A stretch of 64,000 nucleotides of DNA. It comes from Paenibacillus tyrphae. GTDB lineage: Bacteria > Bacillota > Bacilli > Paenibacillales > NBRC-103111. Below the pieces are notes generated by a model. That model saw only the letters and a program-made list of their open reading frames with translations. It was not told the origin of the DNA and ran no database searches. Positions within the stretch are counted from its first letter, which is position 1, and every line of letters starts with the position of its first letter. Made by a program: the position numbers and the translations under genes. The stretch is from positions 1-64,000 of the forward strand of contig NZ_BSDJ01000019.1 of NCBI RefSeq assembly GCF_027925525.1, written 5' to 3'. This document shows, piece after piece, positions 1-8,268 of the stretch.

Positions 1-2
1 AC

Positions 3-2447
3 GCTGCCGCGCGCGAGGCGCTGGCCGCGCAGGAGGCGCCGCTGGCCGCGCGGCTCGAGCAGCTGCGCCAGGCCGCGCAGCTCGCAGCCGAGCTCGCCGC
101 GGCGCGCGAGCGGCTGGCCGCGCTGGCCGCCGAAGGCGGGCGCCGCGAGGCGCAGCTGGCGGCGCTGCGCGCGGAGCAGACGCGCGAGCGCGAGCTGCGC
201 GAAAAGGCGCTGCAGCGGCAAGCGCAGCTGCGCGACGAGCTGAAGCGGGCGGAGGTGCCCGCCGCGCACCGCGAACGCCTGCAGGAGGCGCTGCAGGAGA
301 AGCGCGAGCTGGAGCGGCTCGCGAAGCTGGAGGCGGAGCAGCAGGCGGAAACGAACCGCCTGCAGGCGGAGCTGCAGCGTCTGAGCCAAGCGGAGGCGTC
401 GCTGCAAGCGGCGCAGCGGGAATGGGAGCGGCTTGCGGAGGAATGGTCGCAGGAGCTGCTTGCGGCTTATCGGGCGTCGCGGGAGGCGGAGAGGCGGCTG
501 ACGGGGCTGGAGAGCCGCATCGCGGAGGAAATCGCAAGCCGCCGTAAAGCTCAGCAGCAAGCGGAGCTTTCGGCGATGGCCGAGGCGTTAGCGGCGCACC
601 TGCATCACGGCGAAGCTTGCCCGGTTTGCGGCTCCGTGGCGCATCCGAATCCGGCGCTGCCGCAGGCGGGGAAAGCCATGGCCGGAAACCCGGCCGCGTC
701 GCAAGACGAAGCGGCGATGCTGGAACGGCAGCAGAACGAAGCCCGCGAAAGCTGGTTTGCAGTCCAAGGTCACTTGCAGTCGCTGGAAGCGCTGGAAAGA
801 CAGTGGCGGCAGGCGGTGGAGGAAGAACCCCAGGGGTTACCTGCTGCGCTAGGCGAAGTGGCCGCTACAGCCGTTTCCACAACCGAATCTTCCGCACCCG
901 GCTTCCCCGGCGAACGGATCACAGAGACGCTGCGCGAAGCGGCGGAGTCGGCTGCTGGTGTCAGCCGCCAGATTCAGCAGCTGCAAGCGAAACTTCAAGA
1001 ATTGTTGCAAAACAAGCGGCAGTTGGACAAGCAGCGGCATGACGGCCAAGCGCGCAAGCAAACGGCGCAAACGCTGTTCGACACCCACGCGGTGAAAGCG
1101 GGCGAGACCCGTGAAGCGCTGAACGCCGTCCGTGCCGGCTGGCAGGTCAAATTTGCGGAGCTCCAGGCGGATGAGCTGGAAGAGCTTGCAGAACGGTTGA
1201 AGCGTCAGGACCAACTGGCGGAGGAGCTGCGCGGCCGCTTGGACAAAAGCGTAGAGTTTTTGGACGAGAAGCGGAACCGGATGGAGCAGCTCCAGCAGGA
1301 GCTGAACGAGGCGGAAAAAGAGTTCGTCCGATTGGCGGCGGAACGGCAAGCGCTTGAGCAGCAGACCGGACAGCAAACGGAGCGGCTGCGGGCTTGGGTA
1401 GGAGACGAAGACGCTTCCGCTTTGGCTGCCAAGGCGCAGGCGGAGCTGGACAAGCTGCGCGCCGAAGCGCAGCGGGCTATTCAGCTCCTCGAAGAAGCGC
1501 AGGCCCGCCAACAGGCCGAAGCGAAGGCGGAAGCCGCGGCGCGGCAGGCGGCTGAATCGGCGCGGCTCGCCTACGAAGAAGCGGAAGCGGAATGGACGCA
1601 GCAAGCGTCCGCAGAAGGCTTCGCGACGGCAGACGAAGTGACGCAGGCGCTGGTTGAACCGGAGCAGCAGCAGGCATGGGCTGCCGAAGTGGAAGCCCAC
1701 GGCAAGCAGGAGCACCAACTCGCCGCGCGGCAAACGGAGCTCGATGCCGAACTGGCGGGCCGCCAGGTCACCGAAGAAGAGTGGACCTCGCTGGAGGAAG
1801 AGCTGGCCCGGTGCAAGGCCGAGGACGAAGCGGCGCTGCAGGCGACGGCCAAGGCGGAACGGGACCATGAGGAGCTGCAGGCGAAGCATGCCCGGTGGAG
1901 CGAGTTGGAGGCGGAGCGGGAGAAAAGCCAGCAGGAGCTGTCCCTACTTGGCAAATTGCAAGGCGTGCTGCGCGGCAACGCCTTCGTCGAATTTTTGGCG
2001 GAGGAGCAGCTCATGCATGTCAGCCGCGCGGCATCGGAACGACTCGGTCAGCTGACGCGGCAAAAATATGCGATCGAGGTCGACTCCGGCGGCGGCTTCG
2101 TCATCCGCGACAACGCGAACGGCGGCGTGAGGCGACCGGTGACGACTTTGTCCGGCGGCGAAACATTCCTGACCTCGCTGTCACTGTCGCTCGCTCTTTC
2201 GACGCAAATTCAGCTGAAGGGGGAGCATCCGCTCGAATTTTTCTTCTTGGACGAGGGGTTCGGCACGCTGGATCAGGAACTGCTCGATACGGTCATCACT
2301 GCACTGGAAAAGCTGCATTTGGACAAGCTGACCGTCGGCGTTATCAGCCATGTGCCCGAGCTGAGAGCGCGGCTGCCGCGCAGGCTGGTCGTTCACCCCG
2401 CCGAGTCGAACGGGCGAGGCAGCCGGGTGACGCTGGAAACGATGTAG
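3..2447 (+). CDS. sbcC: SbcC nuclease subunit, 5' end missing
   Basis: This is the C-terminal about 814 residues of the SMC-like ATPase of the SbcCD (Rad50/Mre11-type) complex, which processes hairpins and DNA ends. The frame is open from base 3, so the real start lies before the window; the GTG at 255 is only an internal codon. Two long coiled-coil arms rich in Ala, Glu, Gln and Arg flank a zinc-hook motif CPVCG (Cys about 206 and 209 of the visible part). The C-terminal ATPase lobe shows the signature LSGGETF and the Walker B region FFFLDEGFGTLD. The partner sbcD should lie just upstream. The first 300 bases are far more GC-rich than the rest. Identification is firm. Confidence 0.95.
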   Translation, partial: AAAREALAAQEAPLAARLEQLRQAAQLAAELAAARERLAALAAEGGRREAQLAALRAEQTRERELREKALQRQAQLRDELKRAEVPAAHRERLQEALQEKRELERLAKLEAEQQAETNRLQAELQRLSQAEASLQAAQREWERLAEEWSQELLAAYRASREAERRLTGLESRIAEEIASRRKAQQQAELSAMAEALAAHLHHGEACPVCGSVAHPNPALPQAGKAMAGNPAASQDEAAMLERQQNEARESWFAVQGHLQSLEALERQWRQAVEEEPQGLPAALGEVAATAVSTTESSAPGFPGERITETLREAAESAAGVSRQIQQLQAKLQELLQNKRQLDKQRHDGQARKQTAQTLFDTHAVKAGETREALNAVRAGWQVKFAELQADELEELAERLKRQDQLAEELRGRLDKSVEFLDEKRNRMEQLQQELNEAEKEFVRLAAERQALEQQTGQQTERLRAWVGDEDASALAAKAQAELDKLRAEAQRAIQLLEEAQARQQAEAKAEAAARQAAESARLAYEEAEAEWTQQASAEGFATADEVTQALVEPEQQQAWAAEVEAHGKQEHQLAARQTELDAELAGRQVTEEEWTSLEEELARCKAEDEAALQATAKAERDHEELQAKHARWSELEAEREKSQQELSLLGKLQGVLRGNAFVEFLAEEQLMHVSRAASERLGQLTRQKYAIEVDSGGGFVIRDNANGGVRRPVTTLSGGETFLTSLSLSLALSTQIQLKGEHPLEFFFLDEGFGTLDQELLDTVITALEKLHLDKLTVGVISHVPELRARLPRRLVVHPAESNGRGSRVTLETM

Positions 2448-2476
2448 CATACTTCTACGCGGACGGTCATAGCTAA

Positions 2477-2485
2477 TGATATAAT
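2477..2485 (+). promoter_or_regulatory. Probable extended -10 promoter
   Basis: TGATATAAT at 2477-2485 is a perfect extended -10 (TG, one base, TATAAT) in the gap between sbcC and the GH26-like gene. No good -35 box is visible 17 bases upstream, as is common for extended -10 promoters. Confidence 0.45.
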
Positions 2486-2520
2486 AAATAGAACAAGCCG
2501 CAGTGCAAGGGGGAACAGGA

Positions 2521-4692
2521 ATGACCATCACCAATCGCAAGCCGTACCGTCCGAAGGAGCACGGCATGAACCGCCGCAGCGCACGCCGCTTGCTTGCCGC
2601 CGTCGTGGGCGCGGGCTTACTCCTCGGACAAGGCTTGCCGGTTCAGGCCGACGCCATCTGGGACCGCTGGAAGGCGGCGGATGCCGCAGTGGCCAAAGGA
2701 GATGCGGCGTCAGCCGTGCCGCACTGGAAATTTCTCGTGGAGCATTATGCGGCGGCCGGAGATTGGGAGAATGCCGCGCTGTTCAGCGGCAAGCTCAACC
2801 AGCATTTCGATGCCGTAAAAGATTACGAACAGGCGATCCGTTACTACGAGCAGGAGAACGACTATTGGCTGAAGGCGGGAAAAGATTGGGGAGCGGTCGA
2901 CTTGCAGCGGGCGGAGCAGATCCGCACGACCATCGACGCGTACATCGGGACGCAGGATACCGAAGCGCTGCGGCGGCAAGCGGCCCCGAAGAACGGCAGG
3001 CTGGCGAAATTTGAGCCGGAGTACGGCATGTACATCGGCATGTATACCGAGCGGGACCCGGGGATGCAGAATTATTTTGACCGCTCGGAAAGCTTGTACG
3101 GCAAGAAACATGCGTTGTACCTCGCTTATTCGCAAGTTGGCAAGCCGTTTCCGAAGCAGCATGCGGCCCGGGCCAAGCAGGTCGGCGCTGCGCTGCAGAT
3201 CGGTTGGGAGCCGGCAAACGGCTTGGACGCCGTAACGGACGATGTCGTTCGTCAATGGGCGAAGGAAGCGAAAGCCGCCGGCATTCCGATTTTTTTACGT
3301 TACGCCAGCGAAATGAACGGCGACTGGGTCGTCTGGCACGGCGATCCGCAAAAATATATCGATAAATTCAAAATGGTTCACGACATCATGGCCGAGGAAG
3401 CGCCGAACGTCGCGATGGTATGGAGCCCCGGCGACGTACCGATGTATTCGATGGATGCTTATTATCCCGGCGACGATTACGTCGACTGGGTCGGCGTGAG
3501 CATGTATACGGAGCCTTATGAGAACGGCGATCCGCAGCAGGGCAATATGCAGGCGACGAGTCCCATCGAGCGGCTCGATCATTTGTACAAAACATACGCC
3601 GACCGCAAGCCGCTGATGATCAGCGAAACGGCCGTCTCCCATTATGCCAACCTGCCGCAGGAGTCGTTTACCGACTACGGGCTTTTGAACCTCCAGCGAT
3701 TGTACGAAGTGATGCCCTTCAAATACCCGCGGCTCAAGTCAATTACGTATTTTAACGTTAACTTGGATATGAAGGAATCGAAGAACAATTACCTGCTTCG
3801 CGACAACGAGGCGATGCTCAAGCTGTATAAGCAGCTTATCTCTTCACCGTATTACTTGTCCAAGGTGGAGCAAGGAGCGAAGCCTTCCGATCACGCAGGA
3901 TTCGTCCCGCTGGGGAAGGATGGCGCTGTCGCGCGGGCGGCCAAGCTTATTCCGTTCGTCAAAATACCCGATATCTACATCGGCAAACTTGAGTATTATT
4001 TGAACGGAACCTTGCTTGCGACGCAGACCGCCCCGCCATTCGGAATCGACTTGATAGCCGGCGCGATTCCTGAGGGTTCGGTTATTGAACTCGCAGTCTA
4101 TAATCGCGAAGGCCAGAAGAGCGGCTCCCGCTCGTTTCCGATCACCTCCAGAATTTCCGTCGATGTGGATGGAAAAGCCTTGCCGTTCGAGCAGCCTCCG
4201 GTTCTGATCGAAGGCAACACGCTGACGCCGCTGCGCGCGATTTTCGAAGCGATGGGGGCGAAGGTGGATTGGAACGAGGCGACCCGCACGGCCACAGGGC
4301 AAAAAGGCTCGACGACCGTCTCCGTGACGATCGGCAGCGGCGCCGCGAGCATAAACAGCGAAGCTTTCCCGCTTGAAGCTCCCGCCCGGTTGGTCAACGG
4401 TCATACGATGGTCCCGGCCCGTTTTATCGGCGAAGCGTTCGGTGGCAAGGTCGAGTGGGACGGGCAGACGCGAACGGTGCGAATCGGCACCGGATCGGGG
4501 GCGGAAAGCGGAACGGCATTACGGGAGCTCCCGGTTTCGCGTACCGCGGTCAAGTCCTCGTCCACTGTCACTGCTCTCTCAGCGGAGCGCAAGGCCACGC
4601 CCGACGCCAAGCCGGGCCCGCTTCAGGCCGTCGGCGCATGGTTTGGTTGGGTGGGGCAGCAGCTAACCAAGCTTTGGAACGATCTGATGTAA
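2521..4692 (+). CDS. Secreted GH26-like protein with copper amine oxidase N-like domain
   Basis: The protein is probably a secreted, wall-associated glycosidase-like protein. ATG 2521 follows AAGGGGG with 7 bases between; a second ATG at 2566 also has AAGGAG 6 bases before it and would give a more typical signal peptide (positively charged start, then LLAAVVGAGLLLG, cleavage near VQA-DA). After an alpha-helical, TPR-like stretch (about residues 50-150) comes a GH26-like barrel: RYASEMNGDWVVW carries the likely acid/base Glu264, and PLMISETAVSH the likely nucleophile Glu369. Residues about 540-660 hold two repeats typical of the copper amine oxidase N-terminal-like domain (LTPLRAIFEAMGAKVDWN, then MVPARFIGEAFGGKVEWD), common in Paenibacillus secreted proteins. 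Substrate is unknown; a mannanase or other beta-glycanase role is inference. Confidence 0.8.
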   Translation: MTITNRKPYRPKEHGMNRRSARRLLAAVVGAGLLLGQGLPVQADAIWDRWKAADAAVAKGDAASAVPHWKFLVEHYAAAGDWENAALFSGKLNQHFDAVKDYEQAIRYYEQENDYWLKAGKDWGAVDLQRAEQIRTTIDAYIGTQDTEALRRQAAPKNGRLAKFEPEYGMYIGMYTERDPGMQNYFDRSESLYGKKHALYLAYSQVGKPFPKQHAARAKQVGAALQIGWEPANGLDAVTDDVVRQWAKEAKAAGIPIFLRYASEMNGDWVVWHGDPQKYIDKFKMVHDIMAEEAPNVAMVWSPGDVPMYSMDAYYPGDDYVDWVGVSMYTEPYENGDPQQGNMQATSPIERLDHLYKTYADRKPLMISETAVSHYANLPQESFTDYGLLNLQRLYEVMPFKYPRLKSITYFNVNLDMKESKNNYLLRDNEAMLKLYKQLISSPYYLSKVEQGAKPSDHAGFVPLGKDGAVARAAKLIPFVKIPDIYIGKLEYYLNGTLLATQTAPPFGIDLIAGAIPEGSVIELAVYNREGQKSGSRSFPITSRISVDVDGKALPFEQPPVLIEGNTLTPLRAIFEAMGAKVDWNEATRTATGQKGSTTVSVTIGSGAASINSEAFPLEAPARLVNGHTMVPARFIGEAFGGKVEWDGQTRTVRIGTGSGAESGTALRELPVSRTAVKSSSTVTALSAERKATPDAKPGPLQAVGAWFGWVGQQLTKLWNDLM

Positions 4693-4700
4693 AAATACAA

Positions 4701-4758
4701 AAAAGCTCGAACGGCCGATTCCGCCTTTCGCGGAACCGAGCCCATTCGAGCTTTTTTA
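4701..4758. terminator. Bidirectional terminator
   Basis: AAAAAAGCTCGAA and TTCGAGCTTTTTT are perfect inverted arms around a GC-rich loop. They lie between two convergent genes (the GH26-like gene and the oxidoreductase) and can serve both strands. Confidence 0.85.
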
Positions 4759-4778
4759 TTCGCACGCCTATAATCCGA

Positions 4779-6095
4779 TTATGCTCTTTGAAGCTGTGGA
4801 GTTTCCTCCAGGATCGCTTTGGCCGCCAGCCGCGCACTGGAGAAGGCGCGTTCCGCAAGCTCGCCTTTGCCTTGACAGCCGTCGCCGCAGAAGTAGAACG
4901 GCACGTTCTCGATCCGGTTCGGCAGCAGTCGGTTGCTTGCGATATTTTTAACGCTCGACACCATCGCTTTTTTCGAAACGCGCTTCACTTCCGTCGCTTC
5001 GCGCCAGCCCGGATAGTGCTGATCGAACAACGCTTCCATCTGTTCGGTCTTTTTATCGAGATACGCCTTGCGCTCGTCTTCGCCCTCGAAGCTGTCGTTC
5101 AGGTACGCGATGCCCTGCAGCAGTTGTCCGCCTTCCGGAACGAGCGTATGGTCGGTCGCCGAGACATCGCTGATGAACAGCTTGTTGTCCATGTCGCTGA
5201 TGTAGCTGAACGGGCGGGCCACAACGCGGTTCATGCCGATGTCGTATACCATGACCTCCGTCGCCGTATTGTCCTCGTAAGGGGCCATGAACGGCTCCCA
5301 CGGCGTGTCCTTGAGCAGCTTACAGACCTGCTGTACCGGCATGGCGAAAATAACGCGGTCGAATTCGAGCTCGCGGGTTTTCGTCTGCAGCCAAAACTTG
5401 CGGTCCGCGTAACGGATGCCGTCTACGCCTTCGCGCAGCGCAATTTCCCAGCGGGAGGTCAGGTCGATTTTTTGCTTGAGCTGGTTCGTAATGACGGCCC
5501 AACTGCCGAGCACGTAGTTAACCGGGCGGCCCGACAAAAAGAGGTTGTGATAATACTCGCTGATCACCGCGCCAGACACCTTCCGCGCCTCTTCCGGCGT
5601 GATGAAGAAGTTCGAACAGACAAGATGCTCCCACAGCTCCTTCACGTCTTCGTCCGCGTCCGACTGTGCCAGGTAATCGCCCAGCGTATCGTAATTGCGC
5701 ACGTTGTGAATATTGGCGATGATCGCCGTAATTTCCCCGACGAAGCGCACCTTTTGGAGCGGATTCAGCAGCTCCGTCCGCATCAGGTTGACGAAGTCGA
5801 GCGGGGCCGGCGTCAGCTGTTCGTTTTTGTAATACATGACCCTCCGTTTGTCCACCTGCTTCGAGCTGAACGATAGTCCCAGCTCGCGTTCCATATCGCC
5901 GATGGTATGGCGGTCGATGCCGTAAATCGCGTGCGCGCCGTAATTCAGCGTAAAGCCCGCTTTTTCATAAGTAAACGCCCGTCCGCCCAATTGCGGACTG
6001 CGCTCGAACAGGACGCCCTCGATTCCTTGATGCTCCGATAAATAAGCGGCTGCGGTCAACCCCGCAAGCCCTCCTCCGATGATAGCAACCTTCAT
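4779..6095 (-). CDS. FAD-dependent oxidoreductase, internal start product
   Basis: This is the likely separately translated enzyme inside the longer frame: 438 residues beginning MKVAIIGGGLAG. GAAAGGAG ends 8 bases before ATG 6095, as good a site as any in the window. The protein has the dinucleotide-binding motif GGGLAG at its N-terminus, the GGR motif that follows it, and a C-terminal FAD-contact segment around FYFCGDGCQGKG, as in the amine oxidase / phytoene desaturase / HemY superfamily. The substrate cannot be read from sequence. In this view the TetR part would lack its own stop codon and would always run on into the enzyme unless translation stops or the product is cleaved. Confidence 0.65.
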   Translation of the reverse strand: MKVAIIGGGLAGLTAAAYLSEHQGIEGVLFERSPQLGGRAFTYEKAGFTLNYGAHAIYGIDRHTIGDMERELGLSFSSKQVDKRRVMYYKNEQLTPAPLDFVNLMRTELLNPLQKVRFVGEITAIIANIHNVRNYDTLGDYLAQSDADEDVKELWEHLVCSNFFITPEEARKVSGAVISEYYHNLFLSGRPVNYVLGSWAVITNQLKQKIDLTSRWEIALREGVDGIRYADRKFWLQTKTRELEFDRVIFAMPVQQVCKLLKDTPWEPFMAPYEDNTATEVMVYDIGMNRVVARPFSYISDMDNKLFISDVSATDHTLVPEGGQLLQGIAYLNDSFEGEDERKAYLDKKTEQMEALFDQHYPGWREATEVKRVSKKAMVSSVKNIASNRLLPNRIENVPFYFCGDGCQGKGELAERAFSSARLAAKAILEETPQLQRA

Positions 6096-6701
6096 GTTGT
6101 GTTCTCCTTTCCGTTCTGCTTCCAGTAGAATCGGTTCCGCTTCCTTGTTATGGCGAAGCCCTGTCCAAACCCAAGCGAGCTGCTCCCGCATCCGCTCGGT
6201 CAAATCCGTCTCTTCCTCGACCGTGCACCACAGCATGACCGTGCCGAAATAAGTGGTGGTCAACATTTTGGCTTTGCCCGGTTCGGGCAGCCAGCGCAGT
6301 AAGCTTTCGTACAGCGTTCGTTTCAGCTCTTCCATGGCAGCCTTCAGGCCTTCGTTTTGCATCGACAGGGCGATCCAGCTGCGGATCAGCCGCCTGTAGG
6401 CGCCCAGCGCTTCGGCCAAATCCAGCATCAGCCGGTTGACGTGGCTTTCGAGCGACCGCACCTGCGAAGGCGTGCGGCTGCACCAGGCTTGAATAAGCTC
6501 CGTTTGTTTTCTCGGGATTTCCCGTAAAATTTCGTCTTTGCCTTCAAAATAATGGTAGAACGTTCCTTTGGACGTCCGGGTCGCCGCGATGATGTCGTCC
6601 ACCGACACATGCTCGTACCCGCGTTCCACAAACAGCTTCAGGGCGACATCCATCAGGTAGTCGCGTTTTTTTCGCGTCGACGCTCTCATGAACCGGTCCA
6701 C
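4779..6701 (-). CDS. TetR regulator fused in frame to FAD oxidoreductase
   Basis: One uninterrupted 640-residue frame encodes two normally separate proteins. Residues 1-202 are a complete TetR-family repressor: an N-terminal helix-turn-helix (ALKLFVERGYEHVSVDDII..SKGTFYHYF) and an all-helical ligand domain. Residues 203-640 are an FAD-dependent amine oxidase / protoporphyrinogen-oxidase-like enzyme starting with the Rossmann motif VAIIGGGLAGLTAAAYL and a second FAD motif GGRAFTY. GTG 6701 follows AAAGGGGG at good distance; ATG 6689 is an alternative. There is no stop between the parts, yet a strong ribosome site and ATG at 6095 sit at the join, so the cell may make both a 640-residue fusion and a free enzyme. 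Whether the fusion is made is unknown. Substrate unknown. Confidence 0.75.
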   Translation of the reverse strand: MDRFMRASTRKKRDYLMDVALKLFVERGYEHVSVDDIIAATRTSKGTFYHYFEGKDEILREIPRKQTELIQAWCSRTPSQVRSLESHVNRLMLDLAEALGAYRRLIRSWIALSMQNEGLKAAMEELKRTLYESLLRWLPEPGKAKMLTTTYFGTVMLWCTVEEETDLTERMREQLAWVWTGLRHNKEAEPILLEAERKGEHNMKVAIIGGGLAGLTAAAYLSEHQGIEGVLFERSPQLGGRAFTYEKAGFTLNYGAHAIYGIDRHTIGDMERELGLSFSSKQVDKRRVMYYKNEQLTPAPLDFVNLMRTELLNPLQKVRFVGEITAIIANIHNVRNYDTLGDYLAQSDADEDVKELWEHLVCSNFFITPEEARKVSGAVISEYYHNLFLSGRPVNYVLGSWAVITNQLKQKIDLTSRWEIALREGVDGIRYADRKFWLQTKTRELEFDRVIFAMPVQQVCKLLKDTPWEPFMAPYEDNTATEVMVYDIGMNRVVARPFSYISDMDNKLFISDVSATDHTLVPEGGQLLQGIAYLNDSFEGEDERKAYLDKKTEQMEALFDQHYPGWREATEVKRVSKKAMVSSVKNIASNRLLPNRIENVPFYFCGDGCQGKGELAERAFSSARLAAKAILEETPQLQRA

Positions 6702-6759
6702 CCTTAAAACCCCCTTTGGTTAGCACCGTTTGCCAAGCAATTGAATCGTTCCGTTTAGT

Positions 6760-6788
6760 ATTATAGATAATATTAGACCGATAGTCTA
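6760..6788 (-). promoter_or_regulatory. SigA promoter with TetR-type operator over -35
   Basis: On the minus strand TAGACT (6788-6783), 17 bases, and TATAAT (6765-6760) form a good sigma-A promoter for the TetR-oxidoreductase gene. The -35 lies inside a dyad TAGAC-5 bases-GTCTA (6774-6788), whose half site and CCGAT centre resemble known TetR-family operators. Autorepression is the natural inference. Confidence 0.65.
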
Positions 6789-7034
6789 CAAATGAATCCC
6801 TGTTTTCTGGCTTAAATCGATGCTTATTTTCGTTAAAATAGATCACATTTTGAGAACGATCAGGTCACATTGGACGGAACCGCGCAAAAAAACAATGTTT
6901 TATTAGGAAAACAAGCCGAATGATGCCAAAAATCGCGTTCTTGACTTTTTGACGCGGCGAATTTTCTTTTTGCCAAGTTTTCGGGTATAGTGGAAGAGAC
7001 AAGCCTGTACCTGATATGGGAAGGAGGGGAGAAC

Positions 7035-7379
7035 GTGGACTGCATTTTTTGCAAAATCGTCGAAGGATCGATCCCTTCGAAAAAAGTGTTCGAAAACGAG
7101 CATGTCGTTGCCTTTCACGACATTTATCCGGCCGCTCCCGTACATATTTTAATCATTCCCAAAAAACATATCGCGTCGATGAACGACGTCGGAGCGGACG
7201 ACTGGCATCTGCTTGGAGAAATCCACAGCGCGGCGCAGCAAATCGCCAAAGAACAGGGCGTTGCCGAATCCGGCTACCGTCTGATCAACAACTGCGGCAA
7301 GCACAGCGGCCAGGAGGTATTCCATATTCATTATCACCTGCTTGGCGGAGAAAAACTGGGGCCGCTCAACGCCCGCTAA
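7035..7379 (+). CDS. hit: HIT family nucleotide-binding protein
   Basis: This is a 114-residue cytoplasmic histidine-triad hydrolase (Hint-like), which cleaves nucleotide phosphoramidates or similar adenosine conjugates. The start GTG 7035 follows AAGGAGGGG by 5 bases; a longer frame from 6990 has no ribosome site. The N-terminus DCIFCKIVEGSIPSKKVFEN and the catalytic triad motif HIHYHLLGG near the C-terminus are typical. It lies upstream of rpsU, which has its own promoter, so the two are probably separate units. The region between it and the divergent TetR gene (6702-7034) holds the TetR promoter; TATAGT at 6986-6991 may be this gene's -10 but I see no good -35. Confidence 0.93.
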   Translation: MDCIFCKIVEGSIPSKKVFENEHVVAFHDIYPAAPVHILIIPKKHIASMNDVGADDWHLLGEIHSAAQQIAKEQGVAESGYRLINNCGKHSGQEVFHIHYHLLGGEKLGPLNAR

Positions 7380-7419
7380 ACCCGGTGCGGCTCATTTTTG
7401 AAGTTTTGTTCCGGATAGG

Positions 7420-7449
7420 TTGACACCCAGTTTCCTTATCACCTATAAT
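7420..7449 (+). promoter_or_regulatory. SigA promoter of rpsU
   Basis: TTGACA (7420-7425), 18 bases, TATAAT (7444-7449): both hexamers match the sigma-A consensus perfectly. Transcription should start near 7456, about 50 bases before rpsU. Confidence 0.85.
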
Positions 7450-7508
7450 GAAGTTTGATGAATGTCTTTTTTCGTCTTGGACGGTCTGTTCGGAGGGAGG
7501 GAAAACTG

Positions 7509-7682
7509 GTGTCAGAAACTCGAGTTCGCAAGAACGAAACTATAGATGCTGCACTTCGTCGCTTTAAGCGTTCCATCGCCAAAGATGGCGTTTTGGCGGA
7601 GGTCAAAAAACGCAAGCATTATGAGAAGCCAAGCGTGAAGCGCAAGAAGAAGTCAGAGGCTGCTCGCAAGAGAAAGTTCTAG
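7509..7682 (+). CDS. rpsU: 30S ribosomal protein bS21
   Basis: The 57-residue basic protein of the small ribosomal subunit helps mRNA binding. GTG 7509 follows GGAGGGAGGG by 7 bases; an ATG-started frame from 7455 adds 18 residues foreign to the family and is rejected. The sequence has the family core [34 protein letters not shown] and a Lys/Arg-rich tail. It is followed after a dozen bases by yqeY, the same pair as in B. subtilis, and they share the promoter at 7420. Confidence 0.96.
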   Translation: MSETRVRKNETIDAALRRFKRSIAKDGVLAEVKKRKHYEKPSVKRKKKSEAARKRKF

Positions 7683-7694
7683 GAGGCTTAATCG

Positions 7695-8138
7695 ATGAGC
7701 TTAAGCGACAGACTAAACGATGACATGAAGCTTGCGATGAAGAGTCAAGACAAGTTTAAACTCTCCGTAATCCGTATGGTTCGTGCAGCTATCAAGAATC
7801 TTGAGATAGATCAGCGTAAAACCTTAGATGAACAAGAAGTACTTGACGTCTTGAATCGCGAGATCAAACAGCGCAAAGATTCCCTCCAAGAATTTGAAAA
7901 GGCCGGTCGTGACGATTTGGCGGAGAACCTAAAGGCCGAGGTCGCCATACTGATGGAGTACATGCCGCAGCAATTCACCGATGAAGAAGTAAAAGCCATT
8001 GTACAGCAGACCATCCAAGAAGTGGGGGCTTCTTCCAAAGCGGACATGGGCAAAGTCATGGGCGCATTAATGCCAAAGGTTAAAGGACGAGCAGACGGCA
8101 AGGTCGTCAATCAGTTCGTCCAACAGTTATTGTCTTAA
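7695..8138 (+). CDS. yqeY: GatB/YqeY domain protein
   Basis: This 147-residue all-helical protein belongs to the GatB/YqeY family, related to the tail domain of the tRNA amidotransferase GatB; its exact job is not established. ATG 7695 follows GGAGG of the rpsU stop region. The family pattern is clear: MSLSDRLNDDMKLAMK..KD..KLSVIRMVRAAIKN at the N-terminus and MEYMPQQFTDEEV in the middle. Cotranscribed with rpsU and closed by a terminator at 8150. Confidence 0.93.
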   Translation: MSLSDRLNDDMKLAMKSQDKFKLSVIRMVRAAIKNLEIDQRKTLDEQEVLDVLNREIKQRKDSLQEFEKAGRDDLAENLKAEVAILMEYMPQQFTDEEVKAIVQQTIQEVGASSKADMGKVMGALMPKVKGRADGKVVNQFVQQLLS

Positions 8139-8149
8139 CAACAGCGGGA

Positions 8150-8187
8150 AACACTCCTACTTATTGGAGTGTTTTTCTTTTTTTGTT
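8150..8187 (+). terminator. Terminator of rpsU-yqeY
   Basis: AACACTCC and GGAGTGTT pair around an 8-base loop, followed by TTTCTTTTTTT. Confidence 0.88.
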
Positions 8188-8268
8188 GCAGTTTTGTGAA
8201 TCAAACTCGCCGCTCACGCGTAGTACCTCTTGGAAGCATTGCAAAACGCGCGAAAAGGAGGTCATCTT

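Noticed and set aside
849-1889. Long minus-strand open frame of 346 codons in sbcC
   Set aside because: It is a shadow of the GC-rich coding strand; its product is Leu/Arg-rich low complexity with no ribosome site, while the plus strand has clear SbcC motifs.
4455-5876. Plus-strand open frame of 473 codons across the terminator and the oxidoreductase
   Set aside because: It runs through a clear terminator and opposite to a recognisable FAD enzyme; no ribosome site or family pattern.
6990-7034. Longer N-terminus for the HIT protein
   Set aside because: No ribosome site, and the strong AAGGAGGGG would lie inside the gene; GTG 7035 gives the family N-terminus.
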